11,816 nt of DNA from JACCXJ01 sp052387115 (lineage in GTDB: Bacteria > Pseudomonadota > Gammaproteobacteria > JACCXJ01), in assembly GCA_052387115.1 (NCBI GenBank), contig JBQTJM010000045.1, forward strand, positions 1 through 11,816. Direction: 5' to 3'. Made by a program: the position numbers and the translations under genes. The notes beneath the pieces are model-generated. The model ran no database searches, was not told the origin of the DNA, and saw only the letters and a list, made by a program, of their open reading frames with translations. Shown in pieces: positions 3,946 through 11,816 of this stretch (the first letter of the stretch is position 1; the number at the start of each line of letters is the position of its first letter).

Positions 3946-6510
3946 CTAGCGTTTCGCCGGGCGCGCCTTGAAGCCCAGGACCTTCATCGCCGCCGTCAAT
4001 GTCTGCCTGGAGGTCCAGTACCCGGCCCACGGGTCGGTCTTCTGAAAGGACAGATGCTCGCGGGCCGTGCGGATCGTCCACTGCGCTCCGCTCTTGAGCG
4101 TGGGCAGTTGCTCCCAGGCCACCGGCATCGAGACGCCCAGTCCGGGTCGCGCGCGGGCGGAAAATGCCGCCGCCGTGGTGGCCCCGTGCCGATTGCGCAG
4201 GTAGTCGACGAAGATCCGGCCGACGCGGTTGACCGGTCCGCTCTTGGCGACGAAGCGCGCCGGAATGGTCTGCGCAAGGTGCTGCACGATCGCCTGCGAG
4301 AAGTCCTTGACCGCGTCGTAGGAGAGCCGCGGCGCGAGCGGCACGACGATGTGCAGGCCCTTGCCGCCGCTGGTCTTGAGCCAGCTGGAGAGGCCAAGCT
4401 CCGTGAGCAGCGCTCGCGTCAGCAGGGCCGCCTCCTGCACGTGCGTCCAGGCAACGCCCGCGCCGGGATCGAGGTCGAACACCATGCGGTCGGGCTTGTC
4501 GATGTTCCGGGTCGTCGAGTTCCAGGTGTGGAACTCGATCACGTTCATCTGCGCCGCGCTGATCAGGGCTTCGGCGGTCGGCACTTCCAGCAGTGCCGCG
4601 TGTCCGGGCCACAGCGCTGGGTCGAGCTCGCGCAGACCGAGAATGCTCAGCTTGTCGTCGTGCTTCTGGAAAAACAGCTGGCCGCTGATGCCGCGCGGTC
4701 CGCGCACCAGCGACACGGGCCGACCCTTGAGGTGCGGCAGCATCCACTCGCCGATGCTCTCGTAATAGCGCACCAGGTTGAGCTTCTCGAGGCCCGTCGA
4801 CGGATCGATGATCCGCTCGGGGTGGGAAACCTTCACGGTGCCCGCGCGGTTCGCTGAGGAAGGCGCCGCGGCGCGCGACGCCTCGGTCGTTTCGCGCGTG
4901 ATAGCGCTGGCCGCCTTGTCGCTGCGCAGCCCCTGGAACACCGGCTGGCGGACGTGGCCCTCGGGCGTCCACTCGGCGAAACTGACCTCGGCCACCAGCT
5001 CTGGCTTGACCCAGTGCTCTGCGCCGGCGGCGCGCTTCGACCAGCGTCCCGACTTGACGGTACCGGGTGCGAACGGTGAGCGCGCCACTTCGATCTTCGC
5101 CAGGCGCTTGCGCAGGGCGGCGCCGGTGACGGCATTCCAGCCGGTGCCGACGTTGCCCGCGTACCGCAGCTTGCCGTCCGGGTCGTGGTAGCCGAGCAAG
5201 AGGCCGCCGACTTCCACGGCCGAGCCCGCGCGGTCGGTGAAGCCGCCGATCACGAGCTCCTGGCGCGCGTTGCATTTGAGCTTGAGCCAGGTCGGCGCGC
5301 GGGCTGACACGTAGGGCGCGTCGACCCGCTTGGCGATGATGCCTTCCAGCCCCAAGGCGCAAGCCGACGCGAGGATGCTGGTGGGATCCCCCGTGAAGTC
5401 CGCGCTGAAGTGCACGCGCTCGACACCCTTGGCCTCGACAAGCTGCTTGAGCAACGCCCGCCGGGCGTGCAAAGGCACGTGGCGCAGGTCGTGGCCGGCG
5501 AGATAGGGCAGGTCGAAAAGGAAGTAGTCGATGCTGTCGGTGTGCGACGCATCGAACGCGTTCTGCAAGGCGTTGAAGTCGGGCGTGCCGTCCTGGTTCA
5601 GTACGACGATCTCGCCGTCGAGCCACGCGGCCTGGATGCCGAGGGTCTCGACTGCCGCGGCGAGGGCTTTGAGCTTGGCGGTCCAGTCATTGCCATTGCG
5701 GGTGAAGAGGCGAGCGCGACCGTGCTCGATGCGGGCCAGCAGCCGGTACCCGTCGAACTTGATTTCATAGCTCCACTCTCCGCTGGCCGGCACGCTCGTG
5801 GCCAGGGTGGCGAGCTGCGGCGCCAGTGTCGCGGGCAGGTCTGCTTTGACGGCGCCGGGCAGATCAGCAGCCGACTGCGGACTCCGCGTCCGAACGGAAG
5901 GCGCGACGCCGCCGCGCGGCGCACGTTCCTCGATCCGGCCCAGGGGCTTTTTGACCACGCTGTCGGGCAAGGCGACGATCACGTCGTACTCGGCCAGCGG
6001 CCGCGCCCAGGCGTCGCGCTTCTTGAAGAGAAACCAGGCTTCCTGCTTGTCGCCTCGCTTGGCGATGCGCACCAGTTCCCACAGGCCAGCCAGCTTCTCG
6101 CCGTGCAGCGTGAAGAGCAGCTTGCCCTTGGCTAGGCCCTCGCGCGGGTCGCCGACCGGTTCCCAGGTGCCACGGTCCCAGACGATGACGGTTCCGGCAC
6201 CGTACTGCCTGGGTGGAATCGTGCCTTCAAAGCTGCCGTAGGAAACCGGGTGGTCCTCGACGTGGATCGCCATGCGCTTTTCCTGCGGATCGAAGCTCGG
6301 CCCCTTGGGCACCGCCCAGCTCAGTAGGACGCCGTCCAGCTCCAGGCGAAAGTCGTAGTGCAGCCGGGAGGCCCAGTGCTTCTGGATGACGAAGGCGAGG
6401 GCTTTGGCTTTTCTTGCCCGCACGCCCCGCGGCTCCGACGTGCGCGCGAAGTTGCGCTTGGCAGAGTAGCGCGAAAGCGGATCGCTAGGAGACGCGGTGC
6501 GGTCGGCCAT
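3946..6510 (-). CDS. ligD: Multifunctional ATP-dependent DNA ligase LigD (PE-LIG-POL)
   Basis: LigD seals double-strand breaks in bacterial non-homologous end joining, normally with Ku. This 854-residue protein has all three domains in Pseudomonas order. The 3'-phosphoesterase (about 30-190) has H45, H51, D53, R55, H87 and Y91 in QKHWASRLHYDFRLE and VEDHPVSYG. The ATP-dependent ligase (about 225-530) has nucleotidyl Lys251 in KFDGYR, DGE at 298-300, EGIIAKR at 389-395, WLKLK at 408-412 and a C-terminal OB fold. The primase-polymerase (about 560-850) has metal-binding D679 and D681 in FDLDPG, SGGKGLH at 714-720 and D769 in FVDYLRN. Length matches the ~840-residue P. aeruginosa enzyme, and every motif I checked is intact. 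ATG 6510 is the first start with the basic N-terminus; its ribosome site is weak. No ku gene is in the window; a partner elsewhere on the chromosome is expected. Confidence 0.96.
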   Translation of the reverse strand: MADRTASPSDPLSRYSAKRNFARTSEPRGVRARKAKALAFVIQKHWASRLHYDFRLELDGVLLSWAVPKGPSFDPQEKRMAIHVEDHPVSYGSFEGTIPPRQYGAGTVIVWDRGTWEPVGDPREGLAKGKLLFTLHGEKLAGLWELVRIAKRGDKQEAWFLFKKRDAWARPLAEYDVIVALPDSVVKKPLGRIEERAPRGGVAPSVRTRSPQSAADLPGAVKADLPATLAPQLATLATSVPASGEWSYEIKFDGYRLLARIEHGRARLFTRNGNDWTAKLKALAAAVETLGIQAAWLDGEIVVLNQDGTPDFNALQNAFDASHTDSIDYFLFDLPYLAGHDLRHVPLHARRALLKQLVEAKGVERVHFSADFTGDPTSILASACALGLEGIIAKRVDAPYVSARAPTWLKLKCNARQELVIGGFTDRAGSAVEVGGLLLGYHDPDGKLRYAGNVGTGWNAVTGAALRKRLAKIEVARSPFAPGTVKSGRWSKRAAGAEHWVKPELVAEVSFAEWTPEGHVRQPVFQGLRSDKAASAITRETTEASRAAAPSSANRAGTVKVSHPERIIDPSTGLEKLNLVRYYESIGEWMLPHLKGRPVSLVRGPRGISGQLFFQKHDDKLSILGLRELDPALWPGHAALLEVPTAEALISAAQMNVIEFHTWNSTTRNIDKPDRMVFDLDPGAGVAWTHVQEAALLTRALLTELGLSSWLKTSGGKGLHIVVPLAPRLSYDAVKDFSQAIVQHLAQTIPARFVAKSGPVNRVGRIFVDYLRNRHGATTAAAFSARARPGLGVSMPVAWEQLPTLKSGAQWTIRTAREHLSFQKTDPWAGYWTSRQTLTAAMKVLGFKARPAKR

Positions 6511-6623
6511 CTCGTCTAGCGCTGGTCGGATGGAAGCGGGCGGCGGGAGACTGTGCTGGTCCAGCCGGCCAGTGCGGCCACGGTCCTTCCAGTAGGGAGG
6601 TCGGGATCTACCACAAAATTCTA

Positions 6624-6652
6624 TTGCGAAACCGCATTGAGTCTCTTATCCT
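6624..6652 (+). promoter_or_regulatory. Possible promoter for the lytic transglycosylase-PBP unit
   Basis: TTGCGA (6624-6629) and TATCCT (6647-6652) are 17 bases apart, each with 4 of 6 consensus matches. The predicted transcription start (about 6659) almost coincides with the ATG at 6661, which would make the message nearly leaderless; consistent with this, no Shine-Dalgarno is visible. The whole 6511-6660 gap is the divergent promoter region for ligD and this unit. No clear ligD promoter stands out. Confidence 0.3.
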
Positions 6653-6660
6653 GCAAGCTT

Positions 6661-8244
6661 ATGTCATTCCGCGCCCGGGCGTTCCTCTTGGGAGTCACCC
6701 TCATCGCGGCGGGATCGCCGCCGAACGCTCCGGCCGAGCCATCAGAGCGCCGCTTCTCTCCCCGCGAGTCTACCTATAGCGTCTTTCCAGAGCCGCCGGC
6801 CTTACGCCCGGCGGTAGACTTCTGGCGCCGGGTGTTTGCCGTTTGGCGTCTAGACCAGGTTGCCTTGCACGATGACCGGTACCTCAACGTCGTATACGAG
6901 GTCGTCGACGTGCCGGGCACGGTGGGCGATTCCCTTATGCGCGCGCAGAAGGCCTATGTGGAGGGGCGTCGTCTCGCGCTCGCGCGGAGCTTGCGGGAGC
7001 TCGAGCGGCGGATCCGCTACGGAACGCGCTTGAACGGAGAGCCCCAACGCCTGTACGCGGTGATCGTTCGGAACGCCGGCCGGCAGGCTGTCATGGGTGC
7101 CAGCACCCGCATCCGGCTGCAACGCGGCATACGGGAGCGTTTTCACCGCGGCGTCGAGATCAGCGGCCGCTATGAACGGCTCCTGCGCCAGGTCTTCCGC
7201 GAGGCCCGCCTGCCCGAGGACCTTGCCTGCTTGCCACACATAGAGTCGTCCTTCATCAACCGCGCGCAGTCGTCCGCGGGCGCGGTGGGGATCTGGCAGT
7301 TCATGCCGGCCACCGGCCGGCGCTTCTTGCGCATGAACCGGGCGCTCGACGAACGCTATGATCCGGTGCTGGCCGCACGCGGCGCCGCGCGCTATCTACG
7401 CGATGCCTACAGGGATCTTGGCGATTGGGGCCTCGCCATCACCTCCTATAACCACGGCGTGGGCGGGATGGTGCGCGCCCGGCGGCAGTTCGGCGGCGAC
7501 CTTGAACGCATTCTGCTGAGCTACCACGGCCGCGCCTTCGGATTCTCTTCGCGTAACTTCTATGCGGAATTCCTGGCGGCACGTTCCATCCTCGCCGATC
7601 TGCCCCGCTATTTTCCGGAGGGGATTCAATTCCATCCCCCCCTGGAAGCGGAGCGTGTCGTTTTGAAACGGGGCGTGTCGGTCGCACATCTCGCGCGGAT
7701 CTACGGGGTCGACCGCCACGAGCTCATGCGGCTCAATCCAGCTTGGAGTGCGCGAGCGACGCGCGGGCTTGTGGCCCTGCCGGCCGGCTCCGACATCTGG
7801 CTGCCGGATGGGGCGCGCAGCCACAGCGCGTACGCATCGGCCGACGCCCGGCCGATAGGCCCACAGCTACCGCCCATAGCCTGGGCTTCGCGCGCACCCG
7901 GCCGCCCGAGGGTTCATAGGTGGTCCGACATCGCCCTGGCGGATGCAGGCCTCGATGGAGGCTCCTCTCGGGCAGGTGCGCCGCGAGTGGTCAAGACCGA
8001 GCACCGCCGGGGCCTGCGCTCCGGAACTCCCGGCCGCCAGCGCAGGACTAACAATCCCGCCCGTCGGTTGGCGGAGAGGGTGCACGTCGTGCGCAAGGGG
8101 GAATCGCCGTACCGGGTCGCGGCGCGCTATGGGGTATCCGTGGGGACGCTCTTGAAGCTCAACGCGATGGGCCGGCGCGCCGTTATGCAGCCAGGGCAGC
8201 GCCTGCGGATCCCTGCGCGCGGTCACAGCAAGGCAGGTTACTGA
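6661..8244 (+). CDS. mltD: MltD-like membrane-bound/periplasmic lytic murein transglycosylase with LysM repeats
   Basis: Lytic transglycosylases cleave the MurNAc-GlcNAc bond of peptidoglycan non-hydrolytically, leaving 1,6-anhydro-MurNAc. This 527-residue product starts with a Sec-type signal (RARAFLLGVTLIAAGSPPNAPA) without an obvious lipobox Cys. An N-terminal conserved helix region (about 50-160) leads to the SLT domain at about 165-300: catalytic Glu195 in LPHIESSF, GAVGIWQFMPATGR at 207-220 and SYNHGVGG at 262-269. A first LysM lies at about 332-380 and a second, clearer one at 473-519 (VHVVRKGESPYRVAARYGV to PGQRLRIP), joined by an Arg/Ala/Pro-rich linker. The domain order is that of E. 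coli MltD (452 residues). ATG 6661 is preferred over the in-frame GTG at 6553 because it puts the signal peptide first. The PBP gene begins 7 bases after its stop, so the two are almost certainly co-transcribed. Confidence 0.9.
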   Translation: MSFRARAFLLGVTLIAAGSPPNAPAEPSERRFSPRESTYSVFPEPPALRPAVDFWRRVFAVWRLDQVALHDDRYLNVVYEVVDVPGTVGDSLMRAQKAYVEGRRLALARSLRELERRIRYGTRLNGEPQRLYAVIVRNAGRQAVMGASTRIRLQRGIRERFHRGVEISGRYERLLRQVFREARLPEDLACLPHIESSFINRAQSSAGAVGIWQFMPATGRRFLRMNRALDERYDPVLAARGAARYLRDAYRDLGDWGLAITSYNHGVGGMVRARRQFGGDLERILLSYHGRAFGFSSRNFYAEFLAARSILADLPRYFPEGIQFHPPLEAERVVLKRGVSVAHLARIYGVDRHELMRLNPAWSARATRGLVALPAGSDIWLPDGARSHSAYASADARPIGPQLPPIAWASRAPGRPRVHRWSDIALADAGLDGGSSRAGAPRVVKTEHRRGLRSGTPGRQRRTNNPARRLAERVHVVRKGESPYRVAARYGVSVGTLLKLNAMGRRAVMQPGQRLRIPARGHSKAGY

Positions 8245-8251
8245 CGGTGCT

Positions 8252-11200
8252 ATGGAATCCGCTGTGCCCAGGCGCTTTGGGAAGTTTCTGGCGTGGGCCG
8301 TGGCGATCGCGGCGCTCACGTTGGGCGCCAAGTTCATCCTCCGCGAGCTTGAATCTTCGGAGCTACAGGCCCGTTATCTCTCGTCTCTAGGCAAGGAGCT
8401 GACTTACCGGCTGGAGCCGGGGTTGAGCCACCAGATCCGGTTCCCCGCGACCGGACCCTACGATCAGCGGCTGGGCTACGTTGACCTCCCCCAATACGTA
8501 GAACGCCTGCGAAAGCTCGGCTTCGCGGTCACCGCCCAGGCGCGCGTCTCGCCAGCGCTCGCGCGGGTCTTCGACGTTGGCCTCTTTACCATGTACCCGG
8601 AGAAGACACAGGGCGGCTTGCGCCTCGTTGATCGCGATGATCGGGTGTTGTTTGGCGTCTCGTATCCGACGCGTATCTATTCTGACTTCCAGGAAATCCC
8701 CCCCATCATCCTCAATACCCTGCTATATATCGAGAACCGCGAGCTGCTCGATGAGTACCTGCGGAACAGGAACCCGGCCATCGAGTGGGATCGCTTCGCC
8801 GGCGCGAGCCTCGATGTGTTGCTCAACAAGCTTGGTGTCAACACCCACGTCTCAGGCGGCAGCACGCTAGCGACGCAGCTCGAGAAGTACCGCCATTCCC
8901 CTGGGGGACGCACGGATTCCATTCCCGAAAAGCTGCGGCAGGTAGCGAGCGCCTCGCTGCGCGCCTATCTCAAGAGCCCCGATACGATCGGGACGCGACA
9001 GGCAATCGCCCTCGCCTATCTGAACACGGTGCCCCTGGCAGCCGCCCCGGGTTACGGCGAGGTGCACGGCCTCGGGGACGGACTGTGGACATGGTATGGC
9101 CGCGAGCTCACGGAGGTCAACCGGTTGTTGAGCAACGAGGCGATCTACTCCACGGCGCCAATCGGCACCGAGCAGGCCTCTTCCTATCGCGACACCCTGT
9201 CGCTCATCCTGGCGCAGCGTCGTCCGGCGTACTATCTGGGCCGTGGACAGAAGCCCCTGAAGCGATTGACGGACAGCCACCTGCGGTTGCTGGCGCAGAA
9301 CGGGATCATCCCGAGCTCCCTGCGCGATACCGCGCTTCGGGTGCCGAGCGCCCTGCGCCGGAAGCCCACCGAAGCCCTCGAGCCCCCGCCGGTGAGCAAG
9401 ACCGAATCGGTGTTGCGCGCCCGCCTGGGCTCGGCCCTGGGTATAGCGCGGCTCTATGACCTGGACCGCCTCGACCTCACTGCTCGGTCCACGATCGACC
9501 AGGACACGCAGCAGGCGGTGACCCGGGCCCTGCGGAGGCTGTCGGAGCCGGAACAGGCGCGTGCCGCGGGGCTCTATGGTTTTCGCTTGTTCGGCGGGGG
9601 TGACGACCTCAGCCCGGTCGTTTATAGCCTGATGCTCATCGAGCGCGGCCCGGGTGGCAGCCGCCTGCGGGTGCAAACCGACAACTACGGCGGGCCCCTG
9701 GACATCAACGAGGGGATCCGGCTCGACCTCGGATCCACCGCCAAGCTGCGCACCCTGTTGAGCTACCTCGAGATCATTGCGGAGCTCCATCGGCGTTACG
9801 CAGGCCGGTTGCCTGCTGAGCTGCGCACGGTTGCGCTGCACCGGCGCGATTGGTTGTCGCGCTGGGTCATCGAGCAGCTGCGTGCAAGGCCCGAGCTAAG
9901 CCTGCCAGAGATCCTCGATGCGGCCATGGAGCGGCGTTACTCGGCGAGCCCTTTTGAGCAATTCTTCACCGGTGGGGGAATACACAGCTTCGCGAATTTT
10001 GACAAGGCCGATGACAAAAAGATCATGGGCGTGAGGGAGGCGTTTCGCAACTCAGTCAATCTGGTGTTCGTACGCCTGATGCGCGACATCGTCTATCACT
10101 ACCTCTACCGGCCCGGGGCGGTGGGCGGGAAGATAGAATCCGGCGACGAGCAATGGCGCCGGAGATACCTCGAGCGGTTCGCCGACCAGGAGGGAAAGGT
10201 GTTTCTGCGCCGCTACTACGCGAAGTACCGTGGTCTGGACGCCCCGACGAGCTTGAGGGTGCTGACCCAGAGCGTGCGCCCGGTTCCAGCGCGCCTTAGC
10301 ACTATCTATCGGTCCGTCTATCCCGAGCATGATGTCGCCTCATTCGCGGCGTACCTGCGCACCCATGCCACGACCAAACGCTTGAGCGATGAGGACATCG
10401 TGCACATGTACGAGAAATACTCTCCGGAGCGTTTCAACCTCCATGACCGTGGTTACATCGCGCACATCCACCCGCTGGAGTTATGGCTCGCAGGCTATCT
10501 CATCACGCACCCGGGCTCCCCCCTCGAAGAGGTCTACGCGGCGAGCGTGAAGGAACGCCTGGCGGTCTATCAATGGTTGTTTAGGACACGTCACCGCGAT
10601 GCCCAGAACAAACGCATCCAGGCACTGCTCGAGGTCGAGGCCTTTGCCGAGATCCACAGCATCTGGAGGCGGCTTGGCTATCCCTTCCGCAGCCTGACCG
10701 CCTCCTATGCCTGCGCCATCGGGGCCTCGGCCGATCGACCGGCGGCGCTGGCGGAGCTCATAGGCATCTTGCTGAATGACGGGGTGCGCTACCCGATCAT
10801 ACGGTTCGACTATCTGCACTTCGCGGCGGACACCCCTTATGAGACCGTCCTCGAGCGTGCCCCGACCAGCGGGGAGCGCGTGCTGGACCCGGAGGTCGCA
10901 GCCTCCGCACGCAACGCGCTCACCGATGTGGTCGAGCGCGGTACGGCACAGCGCCTCAAGGGAGCCTATCTTGATAGCGACGGCACGCCCCTCGTGATCG
11001 CCGGAAAGACCGGAACAGGCGACCACCGCCGCGAGGTCTACGGCCCGGGCGGGCGACTGATCGCCTCGGAGGTCATCAGCCGTTCGGCCACCTTCAGCTT
11101 TGCCCTAGGCGACCGGTTCTTCGGTGTGATCACGGCGTATGTGTCCGGGTCAAAGGCGGTGCGCTATCGCTTCACGAGCAGCCTGCCGACGCAGGTGTTG

Positions 11201-11284
11201 AAGTCCCTTGCACCGGTCTTGGAGCCGCTGCTCGCGCGCGACCAGCCGAGCGAGCAAGGCGGGATGCTTGCGACCAGAGGTTGA
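8252..11284 (+). CDS. Large class A-like penicillin-binding protein (divergent GT51 + transpeptidase)
   Basis: This 1010-residue bitopic inner-membrane protein (basic N-terminus, membrane helix about 11-30) combines a GT51 glycosyltransferase region with a transpeptidase domain. GT51 (about 140-300) shows E161 in the EDxxF position (read as ENREL), GGSTLATQ at 202-209, EKLRQ at 226-230 where RKxxE is expected, and AYLNTV at 255-260. The acyl-transferase motifs are all present: S495-TAK, S601-VN and K919-TG. Spacing is unusual: SxxK to SxN is 106 residues and SxN to KTG is 318, against about 62 and 126 in E. coli PBP1b, so a ~200-residue insert (about 610-810) sits between the last two. GAP to the upstream lytic transglycosylase is 7 bp; AAGGCAGG at 8229-8236 is the best but distant ribosome site. 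Penicillin binding is likely, glycosyltransfer uncertain. No close named homologue is recognised, so no symbol is given. Confidence 0.88.
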   Translation: MESAVPRRFGKFLAWAVAIAALTLGAKFILRELESSELQARYLSSLGKELTYRLEPGLSHQIRFPATGPYDQRLGYVDLPQYVERLRKLGFAVTAQARVSPALARVFDVGLFTMYPEKTQGGLRLVDRDDRVLFGVSYPTRIYSDFQEIPPIILNTLLYIENRELLDEYLRNRNPAIEWDRFAGASLDVLLNKLGVNTHVSGGSTLATQLEKYRHSPGGRTDSIPEKLRQVASASLRAYLKSPDTIGTRQAIALAYLNTVPLAAAPGYGEVHGLGDGLWTWYGRELTEVNRLLSNEAIYSTAPIGTEQASSYRDTLSLILAQRRPAYYLGRGQKPLKRLTDSHLRLLAQNGIIPSSLRDTALRVPSALRRKPTEALEPPPVSKTESVLRARLGSALGIARLYDLDRLDLTARSTIDQDTQQAVTRALRRLSEPEQARAAGLYGFRLFGGGDDLSPVVYSLMLIERGPGGSRLRVQTDNYGGPLDINEGIRLDLGSTAKLRTLLSYLEIIAELHRRYAGRLPAELRTVALHRRDWLSRWVIEQLRARPELSLPEILDAAMERRYSASPFEQFFTGGGIHSFANFDKADDKKIMGVREAFRNSVNLVFVRLMRDIVYHYLYRPGAVGGKIESGDEQWRRRYLERFADQEGKVFLRRYYAKYRGLDAPTSLRVLTQSVRPVPARLSTIYRSVYPEHDVASFAAYLRTHATTKRLSDEDIVHMYEKYSPERFNLHDRGYIAHIHPLELWLAGYLITHPGSPLEEVYAASVKERLAVYQWLFRTRHRDAQNKRIQALLEVEAFAEIHSIWRRLGYPFRSLTASYACAIGASADRPAALAELIGILLNDGVRYPIIRFDYLHFAADTPYETVLERAPTSGERVLDPEVAASARNALTDVVERGTAQRLKGAYLDSDGTPLVIAGKTGTGDHRREVYGPGGRLIASEVISRSATFSFALGDRFFGVITAYVSGSKAVRYRFTSSLPTQVLKSLAPVLEPLLARDQPSEQGGMLATRG

Positions 11285-11331
11285 CGCTCGGGGTTGATTT
11301 TGGCGGGGTAGAGACGGAAACGCGGCCGACG

Positions 11332-11480
11332 GCAGCCTCGCTCGAGCGGGCGGGGCATGGTATCGACCCCGCGCCCTTGCGCGGAAAGAAGACCTCCTGG
11401 GAGACGTTTCTGGAAGCCCTATGGGAGGTGCTGGGGCCACGGACTTCTTCCTAGGCGAGGCATGGACTCTCGGCGGATTG
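11332..11480 (+). pseudogene. rve/DDE-type transposase (integrase core) fragment
   Basis: In frame 1, GHGIDPAPLRGKKTSWETFL and EALWEVLG (from about 11332), then in frame 3 GATDFFLGEAWTLGGL (to 11480), reproduce a pattern common in stand-alone integrase-core transposases: HGI-PAPER...TW..FL..HW..LA..DFF..EVWT..GL. The frame change falls in the G-run at 11433-11436, where one extra G would restore LGATDFF. The Asp codon at 11442-11444 would be the first of the DDE catalytic triad; the second Asp and the Glu are gone, as are both ends of the element. It starts within 50 bases of the PBP stop. A dead insertion remnant. Confidence 0.7.
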
Positions 11481-11652
11481 GCGCAGAGGGCGCCTCAGTG
11501 GCATGCTCTCGTATCACCATGGGCAAGCGGCATGACCCCGCGGATCGAGCTTTTGGACAAAACGGGCTCCTATGGCCGGCGTTCATACAATGTAAAAAGT
11601 CTACCCCGACACAGAACGCCACCGGGAAAAGATACGTAAGTTATTGTTTTTA
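11481..11652. other. Spacer between transposase fragment and tRNA
   Basis: No gene is supported. Frames crossing this stretch run straight through the tRNA on either strand and are artefacts. The left of the spacer may be further decayed transposase sequence; the right end (about 11630-11652) is AT-rich and is the 3' trailer of the tRNA. Confidence 0.4.
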
Positions 11653-11728
11653 TGGTGCCGGCGAGAGGAATCGAACCTCCGACCTGCTGATTACGAATCA
11701 GCTGCTCTACCGACTGAGCTACACCGGC
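11653..11728 (-). tRNA. tRNA-Thr (anticodon CGT)
   Basis: This 76-nt minus-strand gene folds as a complete cloverleaf with encoded CCA (11653-11655). The acceptor stem GCCGGTG pairs with CGCCGGC (one G-T), the D-arm begins AGCTCAGTCGGTAGAGC, and the anticodon stem CTGAT/ATCAG encloses loop TTCGTAA. Anticodon CGT is at 11693-11695 (tRNA positions 34-36), and the T-loop is GTTCGAT. It reads the ACG threonine codon and resembles E. coli thrW. No other tRNA lies next to it in the window. Confidence 0.96.
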
Positions 11729-11739
11729 ATGGGGGTGAA

Positions 11740-11745
11740 AGTATA
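11740..11745 (-). promoter_or_regulatory. -10 box for tRNA-Thr
   Basis: TATACT on the minus strand (5 of 6 consensus) ends 11 bases before the mature tRNA 5' end, so a short leader would be removed by RNase P. The -35 region at 16-18 bases' spacing is poor (TTCTGT at best). Confidence 0.5.
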
Positions 11746-11816
11746 AGGCGGTAGACGCTCGTACAGAAGCGCTGGGGTCGGTGCGCCTGCGGCTATCGGG
11801 CACCGGGTTTGTTGCA

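Noticed and set aside
3938..5626. Long minus-strand ORF inside ligD in another frame, and several plus-strand ORFs at 3880-6241
   Set aside because: Arg/Ala/Gly/Pro-rich shadow translations of ligD with no domain; ligD itself carries every expected motif.
6553..6660. Upstream GTG start for the lytic transglycosylase
   Set aside because: It would place 36 extra residues before the signal peptide and span the candidate promoter; ATG 6661 gives a normal exported protein.
11357..11803. ORFs on both strands containing NRTSDLLITNQLLYRLSYTG or VAQSVEQLIRNQQVGGSIPL
   Set aside because: These are the well-known false translations of a tRNA gene; the tRNA-Thr cloverleaf explains the sequence.
1..11816. 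CRISPR array, toxin-antitoxin or phage-defence operon
   Set aside because: No regularly spaced repeats of suitable length and no Cas, toxin, nuclease or defence domains were seen in any supported gene.

Overview
The window is GC-rich and looks like a proteobacterial chromosome, most likely gammaproteobacterial. This rests on a tRNA-Thr(CGT) with an encoded CCA end that resembles E. coli thrW, a LigD in the PE-LIG-POL domain order typical of Pseudomonas-type enzymes, a LysM-bearing MltD-type transglycosylase, and a polyhydroxyalkanoate (PHA) phasin. The taxonomic call is inference; no marker gene is present.

Left third (about 1-2460): an eroded area. A signal-peptide amidohydrolase is frameshifted and cut off after about 115 codons. 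An apparently intact DUF309 gene follows directly. Four bases after that gene lies the first ~36 codons of a 2-oxoglutarate/Fe(II) oxygenase, then a cytochrome P450 that has lost its centre but keeps its N-terminal third and its heme-binding loop. Behind the P450 are a short GCAAAGG repeat array and a 19-bp palindrome.

Middle (about 2458-3661): a visibly more AT-rich patch. It holds a phasin gene with a clear sigma70-type promoter whose -35/spacer is occupied by a CTGC-N3-GCAG dyad of the kind bound by the PHA regulator PhaR. It also holds the C-terminal remnant of a RadC-family JAB-domain gene on the minus strand, and a small AT-rich ORF with a hairpin ending 2 bases before its start codon.

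Right two thirds (3946-11284): intact housekeeping-type genes. ligD (minus strand) encodes a complete 854-residue DNA-repair ligase/polymerase/phosphoesterase; no ku gene is visible. Divergent from it is a tight two-gene unit (7-bp gap) encoding a periplasmic MltD-like lytic transglycosylase and a 1010-residue bifunctional-type penicillin-binding protein. One cuts and the other is expected to build peptidoglycan. The PBP has a divergent GT51 domain, with Gln where the second essential Glu should be, and a very long SxN-to-KTG interval.

Right end: a frameshifted fragment of an rve/DDE-type transposase and a tRNA-Thr(CGT) gene on the minus strand. I do not see a convincing new multi-gene system. 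The points most worth checking are the PhaR-like operator, the unusual PBP paired with its hydrolase, and the AT-rich patch with the small ORF.
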